Positions 9,155 to 17,978 of a stretch of DNA of 64,000 bases are shown here, in pieces. The stretch lies in the NCBI RefSeq assembly GCF_900128905.1, contig NZ_FQTV01000005.1, positions 207,567-271,566 on the forward strand, in the 5' to 3' direction. Within the stretch, counting starts at the first letter, position 1. Every line of letters starts with the position of its first letter. This DNA is from Bacteroides luti. GTDB lineage: Bacteria > Bacteroidota > Bacteroidia > Bacteroidales > Bacteroidaceae. Position numbers and translations under genes: made by a program. The notes below the pieces were generated by a model. The model saw only the letters and a list, made by a program, of their open reading frames with translations. It was not told the DNA's origin and ran no database searches.

Positions 9155-9162
9155 CAAAGTTA
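9155..9162 (-). promoter_or_regulatory. -7 element (TAACTTTG on minus strand) ahead of dtd
   Basis: The plus-strand CAAAGTTA reads TAACTTTG on the minus strand, an exact TAnnTTTG match 30 bp before the chosen dtd start. It lies in the 50 bp gap after uvrC and may give dtd-mazG-deoC its own promoter within the longer run. Confidence 0.5.
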
Positions 9163-9174
9163 GTAATTCTAACT

Positions 9175-10986
9175 TTATTTGCGTAGGTTATCGTGTATAA
9201 TTTTGGCTTTAGCTTCGCCAACGATGGCAGAAACTTCTTCAAGTGATGCCTCCTGGATGCGTTTTACGCTCTTGAATTCCTTTAGAAGTGCAGTTTTGGT
9301 CTTTTCTCCAATGCCTTTTAATTCGTCCAAAGCCGATTTAGTTTGCCCTTTACTGCGTTTATTTCGGTGGAAAGTAATACCAAAACGGTGAGCTTCATCA
9401 CGTAAATGCTGAATTACTTTCAGGCTTTCTGAGTTCTTATCGAGATAAAGAGGGTAGGGATCGCCCGGAAAGAATATTTCTTCCAGTTTCTTGGCTATAC
9501 CAATCAGCGTAACACGTCCGGTTAGATTAAGTTCGGTGAATATCTTCTGTGCCGAGCTTAGCTGCCCTTTACCACCGTCTACGATGACTAACTGAGGCAA
9601 TGGCTGCTCTTCGTCCAATAATCGCTTATATCGCCTGTAAACAATCTCCTCCATTGAAGCGAAGTCGTTAGGTCCTTCTACGGTTTTTATGTTGAAATGG
9701 CGATAATCTTTCTTTGAAGGCTTGGCTTTTTTGAAAACAACGCACGATGCAACCGGATATGCGCCCTGAATATTAGAGTTATCGAAGCATTCTATGTGCA
9801 TTGGAAGCTCTTTCATGTGGAAATCGCTCTGCATTTTTTTCATAATCCTGATGCTTCGCTGCTCCGGATTAAGTTTTTCAGCCTGTTTTAATCGGTCTAC
9901 TTTGTATTGCTTAACGTTCATCTGTGACAGCTCCAGCAGCTTCTTCTTGTCTCCTCGTTGTGGAACGGTAAATGTTACACCGTTAAGTTCTATATCCATT
10001 TCAAAAGGAACGATAATTTCTTTCGAGAGACTTTTGTATCTTTCACGCATTTCAATAATGCCAAGAGATAAAAGTTCTTCAGTTGTTTCATTCAAGCGCT
10101 TTTTATACTCGAAAGTAAATGCCTGATTAATGCTTCCGTTTGTAATGTGCAGGTAATTAATAAAGGCCGATTTATCGTCGTCTGCAATAGAGAATACGTC
10201 GATATTATGAAGAATAGAACTAACAACTTCCGATTTAGCGCGGTAATTCTCTATTAATTCATACTTCTCTTTTATTTTATGCGCCTCTTCAAACTTAAGT
10301 TCAGAAGCTAATTCCTGCATTTTATTGAATAAAGCCTTGCTTATCTCCTGAGTATTTCCTTTTAGAATCTCTTTAACCTCTGCAATATTCTTCAGATATT
10401 CGTCGTGAGCCATTAAACCAACGCAAGGTCCTGCACAGTTTTTAATGTGATATTCCAGGCAAACTTTGAATTTACCTGCACGAATGTTTTCAGGCGTGAG
10501 GTTTAAATGGCAAGTTCTGATGGGATATAAGTGCTTTACGAGGTCTAAAAGCGCATACATTGAAGGTAAATGGCTGTAAGGACCATAATAAGTAGAACCA
10601 TCACGGACGACTCTTCTTGTTTTGTATACTCTGGGGAAATATTCATTGCTTACGCAAATAGACGGATATGTTTTATCGTCTTTCAGAAGAACATTGTATC
10701 TGGGCTTGTATTTCTTGATAAGATTATTCTCCAGCAGCAATGCATCTTCTTCTGTATTTACTACGATGTAGCGGATATCAACTATTTTGCTGACAAGTAT
10801 TCGGGTTTTTCCAGGTTCATGCTCTTTACTAAAGTAAGAATAAACCCTTCTTTTTAGGTTTTTGGCCTTTCCAACATAAATAATGGTGCCTTCAGAATTT
10901 AAATATTGGTAAATTCCAGGCTTTTCAGGGAGATTGGATACAATTCCTTTTAAATAATCTGATGTATTTAATTCCTGAGGCTCCAT
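9175..10986 (-). CDS. uvrC: Excinuclease ABC subunit C
   Basis: A 603-residue dual nuclease of nucleotide excision repair, which cuts on both sides of the lesion held by UvrB. The GIY-YIG domain is at the N-terminus (KPGIYQYLNSEGTIIYVGKAKN). A UVR motif that binds UvrB lies near 205-235 (ELASELKFEEAHKIKEKYE). The RNase H-like endonuclease domain has ECFDNSNIQG and VIVDGGKGQ, and the end has a helix-hairpin-helix pair (LKGIGEKTKTALL). All domains are intact and the length is normal. It follows apt by 20 bp on the same strand. Confidence 0.96.
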   Translation of the reverse strand: MEPQELNTSDYLKGIVSNLPEKPGIYQYLNSEGTIIYVGKAKNLKRRVYSYFSKEHEPGKTRILVSKIVDIRYIVVNTEEDALLLENNLIKKYKPRYNVLLKDDKTYPSICVSNEYFPRVYKTRRVVRDGSTYYGPYSHLPSMYALLDLVKHLYPIRTCHLNLTPENIRAGKFKVCLEYHIKNCAGPCVGLMAHDEYLKNIAEVKEILKGNTQEISKALFNKMQELASELKFEEAHKIKEKYELIENYRAKSEVVSSILHNIDVFSIADDDKSAFINYLHITNGSINQAFTFEYKKRLNETTEELLSLGIIEMRERYKSLSKEIIVPFEMDIELNGVTFTVPQRGDKKKLLELSQMNVKQYKVDRLKQAEKLNPEQRSIRIMKKMQSDFHMKELPMHIECFDNSNIQGAYPVASCVVFKKAKPSKKDYRHFNIKTVEGPNDFASMEEIVYRRYKRLLDEEQPLPQLVIVDGGKGQLSSAQKIFTELNLTGRVTLIGIAKKLEEIFFPGDPYPLYLDKNSESLKVIQHLRDEAHRFGITFHRNKRSKGQTKSALDELKGIGEKTKTALLKEFKSVKRIQEASLEEVSAIVGEAKAKIIHDNLRK

Positions 10987-11006
10987 TATGTTATACTTTG
11001 GTTTTA

Positions 11007-11531
11007 TCAGAGTTCAAGTACAGCTTCTATTTTATCTTCTTCTGAGAAAATAGCTCTTCCATTGAGGTCCTTTAATTCAATAATGAAATTAACGTATACG
11101 TCCTTTGGATTAAATCTCTTCATTAATTTTATGGCAGCTTTCATCGTTCCTCCTGTAGCCAAAAGGTCGTCGTGCAATAAAACTACATCATCTTCGCAAA
11201 TTGCATCTTTGTGCACTTGGATAGTATCAGTTCCGTATTCTTTATTGTAACTCTCTTCTACAGTAGCAGCTGGTAATTTTCCAGGTTTGCGGATTGGTAC
11301 AAATCCAGCTCCAAGTCTGGCCGCTAAAATAGGTCCCATAATAAAACCTCTTGATTCTATGCCGGCAACTTTTGTGATTCCTTTGTCTTTGTACATCTCG
11401 TACAATTCGTCTGAAAGTTCTTTCAAACAATCAGGGTCTTTAAACAAAGTCGTTTCGTCTTTAAACTGAATCCCAGGTATTGGGAAATCGGGTACATTTC
11501 TAATGCTCTTAATAAGCTTTTCTCTGTTCAT
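11007..11531 (-). CDS. apt: Adenine phosphoribosyltransferase
   Basis: A 174-residue purine salvage enzyme that makes AMP from adenine and PRPP. The PRPP-binding loop is LLHDDLLATGGTMKAA (about 118-133) and the N-terminal DFPIPGIQFKDETTLF is the family's hood region. Length is normal. It lies between mnmG and uvrC in a gene order I know from Bacteroides genomes. A parS-like palindrome sits in the 58 bp gap just upstream. Confidence 0.95.
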   Translation of the reverse strand: MNREKLIKSIRNVPDFPIPGIQFKDETTLFKDPDCLKELSDELYEMYKDKGITKVAGIESRGFIMGPILAARLGAGFVPIRKPGKLPAATVEESYNKEYGTDTIQVHKDAICEDDVVLLHDDLLATGGTMKAAIKLMKRFNPKDVYVNFIIELKDLNGRAIFSEEDKIEAVLEL

Positions 11532-11565
11532 AGCCAGTATTTTAGTTGTTTCTTGTTAATTTAAT

Positions 11566-11581
11566 TGTTTCACGTGAAACG
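11566..11581. promoter_or_regulatory. parS: parS-like chromosome partition site
   Basis: TGTTTCACGTGAAACG contains a perfect 14 bp palindrome, GTTTCACGTGAAAC (11567-11580). It matches the bacterial parS consensus TGTTTCACGTGAAACA at 15 of 16 positions, including the whole CACGTG core and both GTTT/AAAC flanks. ParB CTPase loads on such sites to organise the origin region. It lies between apt and mnmG. No parA or parB is in the window, so assignment rests on the match to the consensus. Confidence 0.8.
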
Positions 11582-11589
11582 GGCCTCTA

Positions 11590-13464
11590 TTACTTCCTTA
11601 AAAGCACCAGCAGCACGTTGATATCGCTCGGGGAAATTCCTGGAATTCTGCTTGCCTGAGCAATCGTTTCGGGGTCTATTTTGATAAGCTTTTGTCTAGC
11701 TTCGGTGGAAAGAGAATTTATGGAATCATAATCAAACTTTCCTTTTATCTTGATTGTCTCCAATCGCTCGATCTTGTCGGCAATTAATCTTTCACGATTA
11801 ATGTATCCCTCATACTTGATCAAAATCTCAGCAGCTTCTTTTATTTCTTCTGTTCTCTCTTCAACTTTATCAAGCTCCTCTTTAAATGCAGGAATAGATT
11901 CTGAAATATTCTCAAGAGTAATTTGAGGGCGATTGATCAAATCTATCAGTTTGCATCCTTGTCTCAATGGTGTTGTACCAAGATTCTCGAGAGCATCATT
12001 TATATAAGCTGGTTTTACAGAATAATTGCGTGCAAACTCTGTAATACGTTTCACTTCTTCTCTTTTTTTGGTTAAAAGAGTGTCTCGATCGCTTTTTGCC
12101 AATCCTAGATTATAAGATTTCTCAGTCAATCGCATATCAGCATCATCCTGGCGAAGTAATATTCTGTATTCAGCGCGCGAAGTAAACATTCTATAAGGCT
12201 CATCAACTCCTTTGGTTACCAAATCGTCGATTAATACGCCAATATATGCTTCATCTCTTCCCAAAATGAATTCTTCTCCATTATGGCAATTCTGATGGGC
12301 ATTTATTCCGGCAATGATACCTTGTCCGCCAGCTTCTTCATAACCAGTGGTTCCGTTTACTTGTCCGGCAAAGAATAGATTTCCGATAATCTTCGATTCC
12401 AACGTATGCTTTAGTTGAGTTGGATCGAAGTAATCGTATTCAATTGCATATCCCGGGCGATAGATAACCAAATCCTTGAAAGCAGGAATCTTTTTAAGGG
12501 CATTGATCTGAATATCCAAAGGAAGCGATGAAGAGAACCCATTTAGATATAATTCCTTCGTAGTTTCTCCTTCCGGTTCAAGAAATAGTTGATGTTGTTC
12601 CTTATCTGGGAATGTAACAATCTTCGTCTCTATGCTAGGGCAATATCGTGGACCAATACTTTGAATTTGTCCGTTGAATAGGGGAGAATCTGTTAATCCA
12701 TTTCTAAGTATCTGGTGTACTTCCTCGTTTGTATAACATGTCCAGCATTGTAGTTGCTTGAGATGTTTTGTCGGAGTATCCATATATGAAAACTTGTGGA
12801 AGTCATTTTCTCCATCCTGAGTTCCCATCAAATCATAGTTTACGCTCCGGCCGTCAATACGTACAGGAGTACCTGTTTTCATTCTGCCGAACTTAACTCC
12901 ATGTCTTGCGATGGATTCGGTCAAAAGATAAGATGCCGGTTCAGCCATTCTTCCTCCCGGAAGTTTTGTTTTTCCAATATGCATTAATCCGTTGAGGAAA
13001 GTCCCTGCGGTGAGAACGACGCATTTAGCACGGAATTCAACATCAAGATATGTTCTTAAACCTACAATTTCTCCGTTTTCAACGATAATTTCCTTTACAG
13101 TATCCTGCCATATATTGAGATTCGGTATATTTTCTAGAATCTCTCTCCATGTCCATATAAACTTGTTTCTATCACATTGTGCACGCGGGCTCCACATTGC
13201 AGGCCCTTTTGATCGGTTAAGCATGCGGAACTGGATAGCAGTCTTGTCGGTAACTAATCCCATATAACCACCCAATGCATCGATTTCCCGAACAATCTGT
13301 CCTTTAGCAATACCCCCAACGGCAGGATTGCAGCTCATCTGGCCAATTTTATTCATGTCCATCGTAATAAGACATGTTTTTGATCCCAGATTTGCGGCCG
13401 CAGCTGCAGCTTCGCAACCGGCATGTCCTGCTCCGATAACAATTACATCGTACTTAAAATCCAT
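11590..13464 (-). CDS. mnmG: tRNA uridine-5-carboxymethylaminomethyl modification enzyme MnmG
   Basis: A 624-residue FAD protein (formerly GidA) that, with MnmE, adds the carboxymethylaminomethyl group to U34 of certain tRNAs. The FAD Rossmann motif is VIGAGHAGCEAAAAAANLGS at residues 9-28. MSCNPAVGGIAKGQIVREID is the family signature, and GYEEAGGQGIIAGINAH is the second FAD contact region. The C-terminal helical domain that binds MnmE and tRNA is complete. It heads the minus-strand run; an exact -7 element lies 23 bp upstream. Confidence 0.97.
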   Translation of the reverse strand: MDFKYDVIVIGAGHAGCEAAAAAANLGSKTCLITMDMNKIGQMSCNPAVGGIAKGQIVREIDALGGYMGLVTDKTAIQFRMLNRSKGPAMWSPRAQCDRNKFIWTWREILENIPNLNIWQDTVKEIIVENGEIVGLRTYLDVEFRAKCVVLTAGTFLNGLMHIGKTKLPGGRMAEPASYLLTESIARHGVKFGRMKTGTPVRIDGRSVNYDLMGTQDGENDFHKFSYMDTPTKHLKQLQCWTCYTNEEVHQILRNGLTDSPLFNGQIQSIGPRYCPSIETKIVTFPDKEQHQLFLEPEGETTKELYLNGFSSSLPLDIQINALKKIPAFKDLVIYRPGYAIEYDYFDPTQLKHTLESKIIGNLFFAGQVNGTTGYEEAGGQGIIAGINAHQNCHNGEEFILGRDEAYIGVLIDDLVTKGVDEPYRMFTSRAEYRILLRQDDADMRLTEKSYNLGLAKSDRDTLLTKKREEVKRITEFARNYSVKPAYINDALENLGTTPLRQGCKLIDLINRPQITLENISESIPAFKEELDKVEERTEEIKEAAEILIKYEGYINRERLIADKIERLETIKIKGKFDYDSINSLSTEARQKLIKIDPETIAQASRIPGISPSDINVLLVLLRK

Positions 13465-13486
13465 TGATTTATTCTATTTTACGCCG

Positions 13487-13494
13487 CAAATTTA
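13487..13494 (-). promoter_or_regulatory. -7 element (TAAATTTG on minus strand) for mnmG
   Basis: The plus-strand CAAATTTA is an exact TAnnTTTG match on the minus strand, 23 bp before the mnmG ATG. It probably drives mnmG-apt-uvrC and perhaps genes further down. No clear TTTG is seen at -33. Confidence 0.5.
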
Positions 13495-13890
13495 CGAAAA
13501 ATAGTTAGTAAGTTTAGTGAATGAATGGAAAAGAATTGGAATCAATCTTTAAGAGGTTATTGTTTGTATTGTATTTGTGATTTCGTTGTATATCTGTACA
13601 TTGTTTCTACAACTTATATTTTCATCTTTTCTTTTGCCATTTCTTCCTATAGTAGTTAGTTTATAGTTACCGGTTTTATCTACTACTTCTAATATTAATA
13701 AGATCTATTTCTCTTGTAGCTAATCTAGAACTAAGTATTATAGATATTAATAGATAGTTCTCACTTATATGTTACTGTGAACTCAGGTTTATAAAAAGTT
13801 GGTTTAGATTAATAAATAACTGTATTCTGGATCTAGAGTAACATTATCTGTAATTGTACTGCTAAAATATACATGTTTCGTCCTTTAATA

Positions 13891-14304
13891 GGATTAGGAT
13901 TGATAGATAACCTATGCCAGGTGTATTAATGAACACAGTAAAAATCAGGATGAGATAGAAAGAATAAGGGCTGATGTGCATAACTACAGACAACCAATAC
14001 CAAGATTATTAATAAACGTAGTCAACCAAAATGGTTCTTCGTCGCTTTTTTGTGAAAGTAAACCGCCTTAAATTCTTCCCCAATCAAGATTCTACTTGCT
14101 TTTTGATAATCCATTTATTGAATCTGATAACAAGTCTAAAAAGCATCATGAATAAGAGGTTATAATATCTTTCAGCAAAAGTGATGAATAGCCACTAAAA
14201 TAAAGACGAGGCAAGGCAGGATTAGGATTGGTATAAATAATTATAGGCAACCAATACACAGATGATTAATAAACACAGTCTACCAAAATCAGGACGAGGC
14301 AAGG
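13891..14304. repeat. Degenerate dispersed repeat in a 1 kb gene-free region
   Basis: The 1008 bp between mnmG and ybeY (13465-14472) has no credible gene. It holds at least three diverged copies of a segment. Copies at 14004-14032 and 14259-14288 share GATnATTAATAAAC, then AGTCnACCAAAAT. A third, at 13920-13953, shares ATTAATGAACACAGT and a trailing AAAATCAGGA. GGATTAGGATTG occurs at 13891 and 14219, and CAACCAATAC at 13991 and 14249. This looks like an old duplicated element in decay; I cannot tell whether it was ever coding. Confidence 0.5.
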
Positions 14305-14305
14305 T

Positions 14306-14353
14306 GCTAGATTGCTAGATCGCCGCTAGATCATTTTTTAGAGATCTAGCGGC
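14306..14353. repeat. GCTAGAT cluster with 11 bp hairpin
   Basis: GCTAGAT occurs at 14306, 14314 and 14325, and again at 14399. The third copy is part of an inverted repeat: GCCGCTAGATC at 14322-14332 and GATCTAGCGGC at 14343-14353, with a 10-base loop. It lies about 120 bp past the end of ybeY and could end its transcript, but there is no T-run on that strand. Confidence 0.45.
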
Positions 14354-14472
14354 TCTTTAATGTTTATTACAAGATAGTTATGTGCTTACTGCAAGATTGC
14401 TAGATCTATTAGTAATTTTATTTTTTCTGAGAGGAAGAAATGAACAAAAACTCATTAAAATAGCATTGACAA

Positions 14473-14889
14473 CTATTTTAATAGTGCTAAAGCTTTATTC
14501 TCTTCAGCCTCCATTATTTCACGTTCTCCTTCACCCTTATCGTTTATTCCGCATAGGTGGAGAATGCCATGTATTATAGTTCGGTGCAATTCATCATTAT
14601 AAGACGTATTAAATTGTTCTGAATTGCTTTTAACTGTATCAAGGCTGATAAAGATATCTCCAGAAATAACATTGTCTTCACAATAGTCGAATGTGATTAT
14701 ATCAGTATAATAATCGTGTTGCAGATACTCTTTGTTTACTTCAAGGATTTTCTCGTCAGAACAAAAAATATAAGCTATTTCCCCAACCTTTTTTTCGTAT
14801 GAACTTGCCACTGCTTTAATCCATGCAGTAGTTTCTCTCTTTTTTATAGCGGGCATTTTTATCCCGTCTGTCTGATAACTTATAGCCAT
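14473..14889 (-). CDS. ybeY: Endoribonuclease YbeY, rRNA maturation factor
   Basis: A 138-residue zinc-dependent RNase used in 16S rRNA 3' end maturation and ribosome quality control. The motif HGILHLCGIND gives zinc ligands H107 and H111. The third ligand position, histidine in most bacteria (HGxLHLxGYDH), is D117 here; I recall Bacteroidetes homologues with the same change, so this is probably not a loss of function. The gene starts 4 bp after the SpmA/SpmB-like gene, so the two are cotranscribed. Confidence 0.9.
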   Translation of the reverse strand: MAISYQTDGIKMPAIKKRETTAWIKAVASSYEKKVGEIAYIFCSDEKILEVNKEYLQHDYYTDIITFDYCEDNVISGDIFISLDTVKSNSEQFNTSYNDELHRTIIHGILHLCGINDKGEGEREIMEAEENKALALLK

Positions 14890-14893
14890 AATA

Positions 14894-16126
14894 TTAATAA
14901 AAGAATAAATAACAAACTGAAATTGCTGTAATTACACCTGCCAAATCGGCAATTAGGCCACATGCAACTGCATGGCGGGTTTTTCTGATTCCCACGCTGC
15001 CGAAATAGACTGCCAGGACGTAGAATGTAGTATCTGTTGAACCCTGGAATATACATGATAGTCGACCAACGAATGAATCAGCACCGTAAGTTTTCATCGC
15101 ATCCACCATTAACCCTCTGGCACCACTTCCGCTTAAAGGCTTCATTAAAGCTGTGGGTAGCCCTCCAACAAAGCTAGAATCTAACCCGCTAAGTTTAACG
15201 ATATACTCAATCCCTTTTGTGATTAAATCCATTGTTCCTGATGCCCTGAATACTGCTACACCAACTAATATTGCTACTAAATACGGGATGATCCTTACTG
15301 CTGTGGAAAATCCTTCCTTTGCCCCTTCGACAAATGTTTCGTAGACATTTATTTTTTTTCTTATTCCTGACGCTATAAAACACAAGATTATAGAGAATAG
15401 AAATACATTAGCAAATAAAGTAGAATAGGTTCCAATTTCTTCTTTTGATAGCATGCTGAACAGGCATATTACCCCTCCAATGAGTACACTGATTATTCCA
15501 ACGAAAAAGAATATTGCTTTATTGAATAAATTAATCTTTTGAAAAAGACTGGTCGCAATGATGCCTGCAATAGCGGCACAAAATGTAGAAATCATTATGG
15601 GGACAAAAATATCTGTTGGCTGTGCAGCTCCTAATTGGGCTCTGTAGACCATTATGCTAATGGGGATCAATGTTAGTCCTGAGGTATTGATAACAAGGAA
15701 CATTATCATTGGATTGCTTGCAACTTTCTTGTCTTTGTTTAATTCTTGCAGCTCTTTCATTGCTTTTAGTCCTAGAGGGGTTGCTGCATTGTCAAGTCCC
15801 AGCATATTGGCCGAAATATTCATAAAAATAGCCCCCATAACCGGATGCCCTTTGGGAATCTCTGGAAACAGCTTGCTGAGTACCGGGCTAAGCCAACGTG
15901 AAAATGCTGAGATTAATCCTCCATTTTCGCCAATCTTCATTATGCCTAACCAGAGTGAGAGTATCCCGGTTAAACCTAAAGATATCTCGAAAGCGGTTTT
16001 AGATGAACTAAAAGTGGAGTTCATTATTTCACTAAACACCTGAGTATCTCCCCAAAATATTAACCTTATCAAAGCAACAACAAAGGCAATGACAAAGAAA
16101 GCAATCCAAATGTAATTCAATACCAT
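14894..16126 (-). CDS. SpmA/SpmB-type nucleoside-recognition (Gate) membrane protein
   Basis: A 410-residue polytopic membrane protein with about ten hydrophobic segments. The two halves each resemble a Gate domain as in SpmA and SpmB of sporulating Firmicutes; here they are fused. The conserved stretch NISANMLGLDNAATPLGLKA (about 108-127) is typical of the SpmA half, and SGSGARGLMVDAMKTYGADS of the SpmB half. The organism is not a spore former by its other genes, so the name is historical; the transported substrate is unknown. An exact -7 element lies 26 bp upstream. Confidence 0.8.
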   Translation of the reverse strand: MVLNYIWIAFFVIAFVVALIRLIFWGDTQVFSEIMNSTFSSSKTAFEISLGLTGILSLWLGIMKIGENGGLISAFSRWLSPVLSKLFPEIPKGHPVMGAIFMNISANMLGLDNAATPLGLKAMKELQELNKDKKVASNPMIMFLVINTSGLTLIPISIMVYRAQLGAAQPTDIFVPIMISTFCAAIAGIIATSLFQKINLFNKAIFFFVGIISVLIGGVICLFSMLSKEEIGTYSTLFANVFLFSIILCFIASGIRKKINVYETFVEGAKEGFSTAVRIIPYLVAILVGVAVFRASGTMDLITKGIEYIVKLSGLDSSFVGGLPTALMKPLSGSGARGLMVDAMKTYGADSFVGRLSCIFQGSTDTTFYVLAVYFGSVGIRKTRHAVACGLIADLAGVITAISVCYLFFY

Positions 16127-16151
16127 AAAAGTCTGTTTTAATAGAATTTTG

Positions 16152-16159
16152 CAAAAATA
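16152..16159 (-). promoter_or_regulatory. -7 element (TATTTTTG on minus strand) for the SpmA/SpmB-ybeY unit
   Basis: The plus-strand CAAAAATA reads TATTTTTG on the minus strand, an exact -7 consensus 26 bp before the ATG at 16126. Confidence 0.5.
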
Positions 16160-16361
16160 AGAATATGTTTTCAGTTATTGCTGTAATTATTGCTTTTTAT
16201 CGGATTTGAAATCAGGAAATTTATGATAGTATAATATGTAATTGTTCTATATTGATATTTCTAGGTGCAAACCTTGATTGTATATTAATTAATAGACAAA
16301 ATGATAGTGATGATAAATTTTCATTAGTATGCTAACTTTATATATGTTTAATTTTTTAATT

Positions 16362-16397
16362 CACCTTATTAAATAAATTTAATAAGGTGTGTTTTTT
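16362..16397 (+). terminator. Orphan terminator with no same-strand gene before it
   Basis: CACCTTATTAAAT (16362-16374) and ATTTAATAAGGTG (16377-16389) are perfect 13 bp arms with a two-base loop, followed by TGTTTTTT. This is the form of a plus-strand intrinsic terminator, but the preceding gene reads on the minus strand. It could end a small RNA starting after 16127. Confidence 0.55.
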
Positions 16398-16620
16398 AAT
16401 CAATAATTACATCCTATGATGCATTATGATCATGCAAAACCTTTATCTATATGGTCGCTATTCCTTCTTTATAATTATCTGTTTTAATCTTTATTTTTTT
16501 TAATATCGGTGTTTTGTATGTCGTGAAAAATAAATCTTCAATTATATTATAGATGAAATGAAAAAACAAGATTAATATTCATTTTATCAAAGAAAGATTT
16601 GCTAAATAAACATAAAAATA

Positions 16621-16649
16621 TACCGTATAAACGTCTATTTTACCGTATA
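16621..16649. promoter_or_regulatory. Direct repeat TACCGTATA spaced 20 bp, possible operator
   Basis: TACCGTATA occurs at 16621-16629 and 16641-16649, the only GC-containing island in a very AT-rich leader. The 20 bp step places both copies on about the same face of the helix. The intergenic region 16127-17316 (1190 bp) holds no gene I can support; it also has a 16 bp palindrome, AAAAAGCATGCTTTTT, at 17157-17172. Confidence 0.35.
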
Positions 16650-17316
16650 GTATGTTTAGCTAATTATTTTGTTTTTTTTTATTTAATTAAGGATTGTATC
16701 TTTACACTTATAAAAATATCATAGAACTTATTTAGTGGAAATAAGTATTGATTAAAATCATAATCTTTAATTCTTTATTTGTAAAGGTCATGTCTTTAGT
16801 TTGTTTTGAAATGCATTGTGAGTTATTTAAATATCTAATAATAAGATATATATATGCGTTTTGAATTTGTATTTATAGCTCTTTTATTTTATGAATCAAT
16901 AAAATTGTTATTTGAAATAGCTTGTTATTTGATGAAAATGGAATTTTCATATTTAATTTCATTCTTCCTGTTTCAAAAATTAAGATGTTTATTTAACGAC
17001 TATTGTATTTAATCTTATAAAAGCTATTTTAATAATTCATTAACTGACATTTTTTGATGTTTATAAAACGTAGTACTAAAAAAAATCAATTTTCTTAGAA
17101 CTTAATTATATATATGATTGTTGACTTAATAGTTTGATTTATTATCAATAAAATGTAAAAAGCATGCTTTTTTATAATGAATTATTCCTAAATCATAAAT
17201 TTGTATTCCTGAAACTTATATTCATTTATTTTAGAGTAACATCATATTATAATGATTAATATATTAGCCACGGATTTAGATCTTTTATACTTTAAACATA
17301 TTAAACAGAAAAACAT

Positions 17317-17805
17317 ATGCAGAGTCTATTTAAGCAGTTTGTAACCCAACTCGGTTTGTTAAAAGAAAAGGGAACTTTGGAAACCGATATTATTGATGGT
17401 CTAGATCCTTCGATAATTAATTTAAATCAAGAAGTGCATATTTATAAAGAAGTGCTTTATAATTTGGATTCCAAACAAATCTATTTAGATCCTTCTTTAT
17501 CGCTAATAAAGCTTAGTTCTGTTGTAGGGACTAATACTACCTACTTATCTAATTCGATTAATAAATATTTTGGATGCAATTTCAAAACACTAATAAACAG
17601 ATATAGAATAGAGTATTGCAAGAAGCTCCTTGGTAATAATCCAATGTCTGTTCCTATTAAAGAGATTGCAAAGAAATGTGGATTTTCATCTGTCAGTGCG
17701 TTTTATGCATCATTTAAAAAAATAACCGGCATCTCTCCTGTACAATATAGAATGTTGATAATCTACAGAAATGAAACAAATAAAGAGTTAGATAATGAAA
17801 TTTGA
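17317..17805 (+). CDS. AraC-type transcriptional regulator
   Basis: A 162-residue DNA-binding protein. The C-terminal two thirds is an AraC/XylS domain with both helix-turn-helix units: LIKLSSVVGTNTTYLSNSIN (first) and IKEIAKKCGFSSVSAFYASF (second), ending in TGISPVQYR. The N-terminal 50 residues are short and lack a recognisable ligand-binding or receiver domain. It precedes the large surface lipoprotein gene by about 170 bp on the same strand and is the obvious candidate to control it, but that is inference. An AT-rich 1.2 kb region lies upstream. Confidence 0.85.
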   Translation: MQSLFKQFVTQLGLLKEKGTLETDIIDGLDPSIINLNQEVHIYKEVLYNLDSKQIYLDPSLSLIKLSSVVGTNTTYLSNSINKYFGCNFKTLINRYRIEYCKKLLGNNPMSVPIKEIAKKCGFSSVSAFYASFKKITGISPVQYRMLIIYRNETNKELDNEI

Positions 17806-17833
17806 TATTGTATTAACTAATTTATAAATTATT

Positions 17834-17947
17834 ATGAAAGAGCATTATGACGTTTTTAGTTGTGCGCATCAGGTTAGGATGCCGACTATATTTGAGTTAT
17901 TGAATACTGGTTATATAGAAAAAATACAAAAAAATGTATTTTATTAA
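17834..17947 (+). CDS. Possible 37-residue leader peptide ORF
   Basis: An ATG at 17834 opens a 37-residue frame (MKEHYDVFSCAHQVRMPTIF and on) ending TAA at 17945-17947, 31 bp before the surface lipoprotein start. The composition is more balanced than the surrounding AT-rich DNA, with C, H, R and P residues. I do not recognise it. It could be a leader peptide or chance; there is no strong ribosome-binding site. Confidence 0.25.
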   Translation: MKEHYDVFSCAHQVRMPTIFELLNTGYIEKIQKNVFY

Positions 17948-17978
17948 TGGTTTTATAAATATAAAAATTGTTTTAATT

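Noticed and set aside
14382..14579. 65-codon plus-strand frame at the end of ybeY
   Set aside because: It is the antisense shadow of ybeY with an AT-rich lead-in.
14473..14889. YbeY as inactive because the third zinc histidine is aspartate
   Set aside because: I recall the same change in Bacteroidetes homologues, and aspartate can bind zinc.
16666..16704. Promoter TTTG...TATCTTTA in the AraC leader
   Set aside because: Spacing of 25 bp is too long and the last base of the -7 element is wrong.
16127..17978. Invertible promoter upstream of the surface lipoprotein gene
   Set aside because: I looked for long inverted repeats flanking a promoter-sized segment, as in phase-variable Bacteroides loci, and found none; no invertase gene is near.
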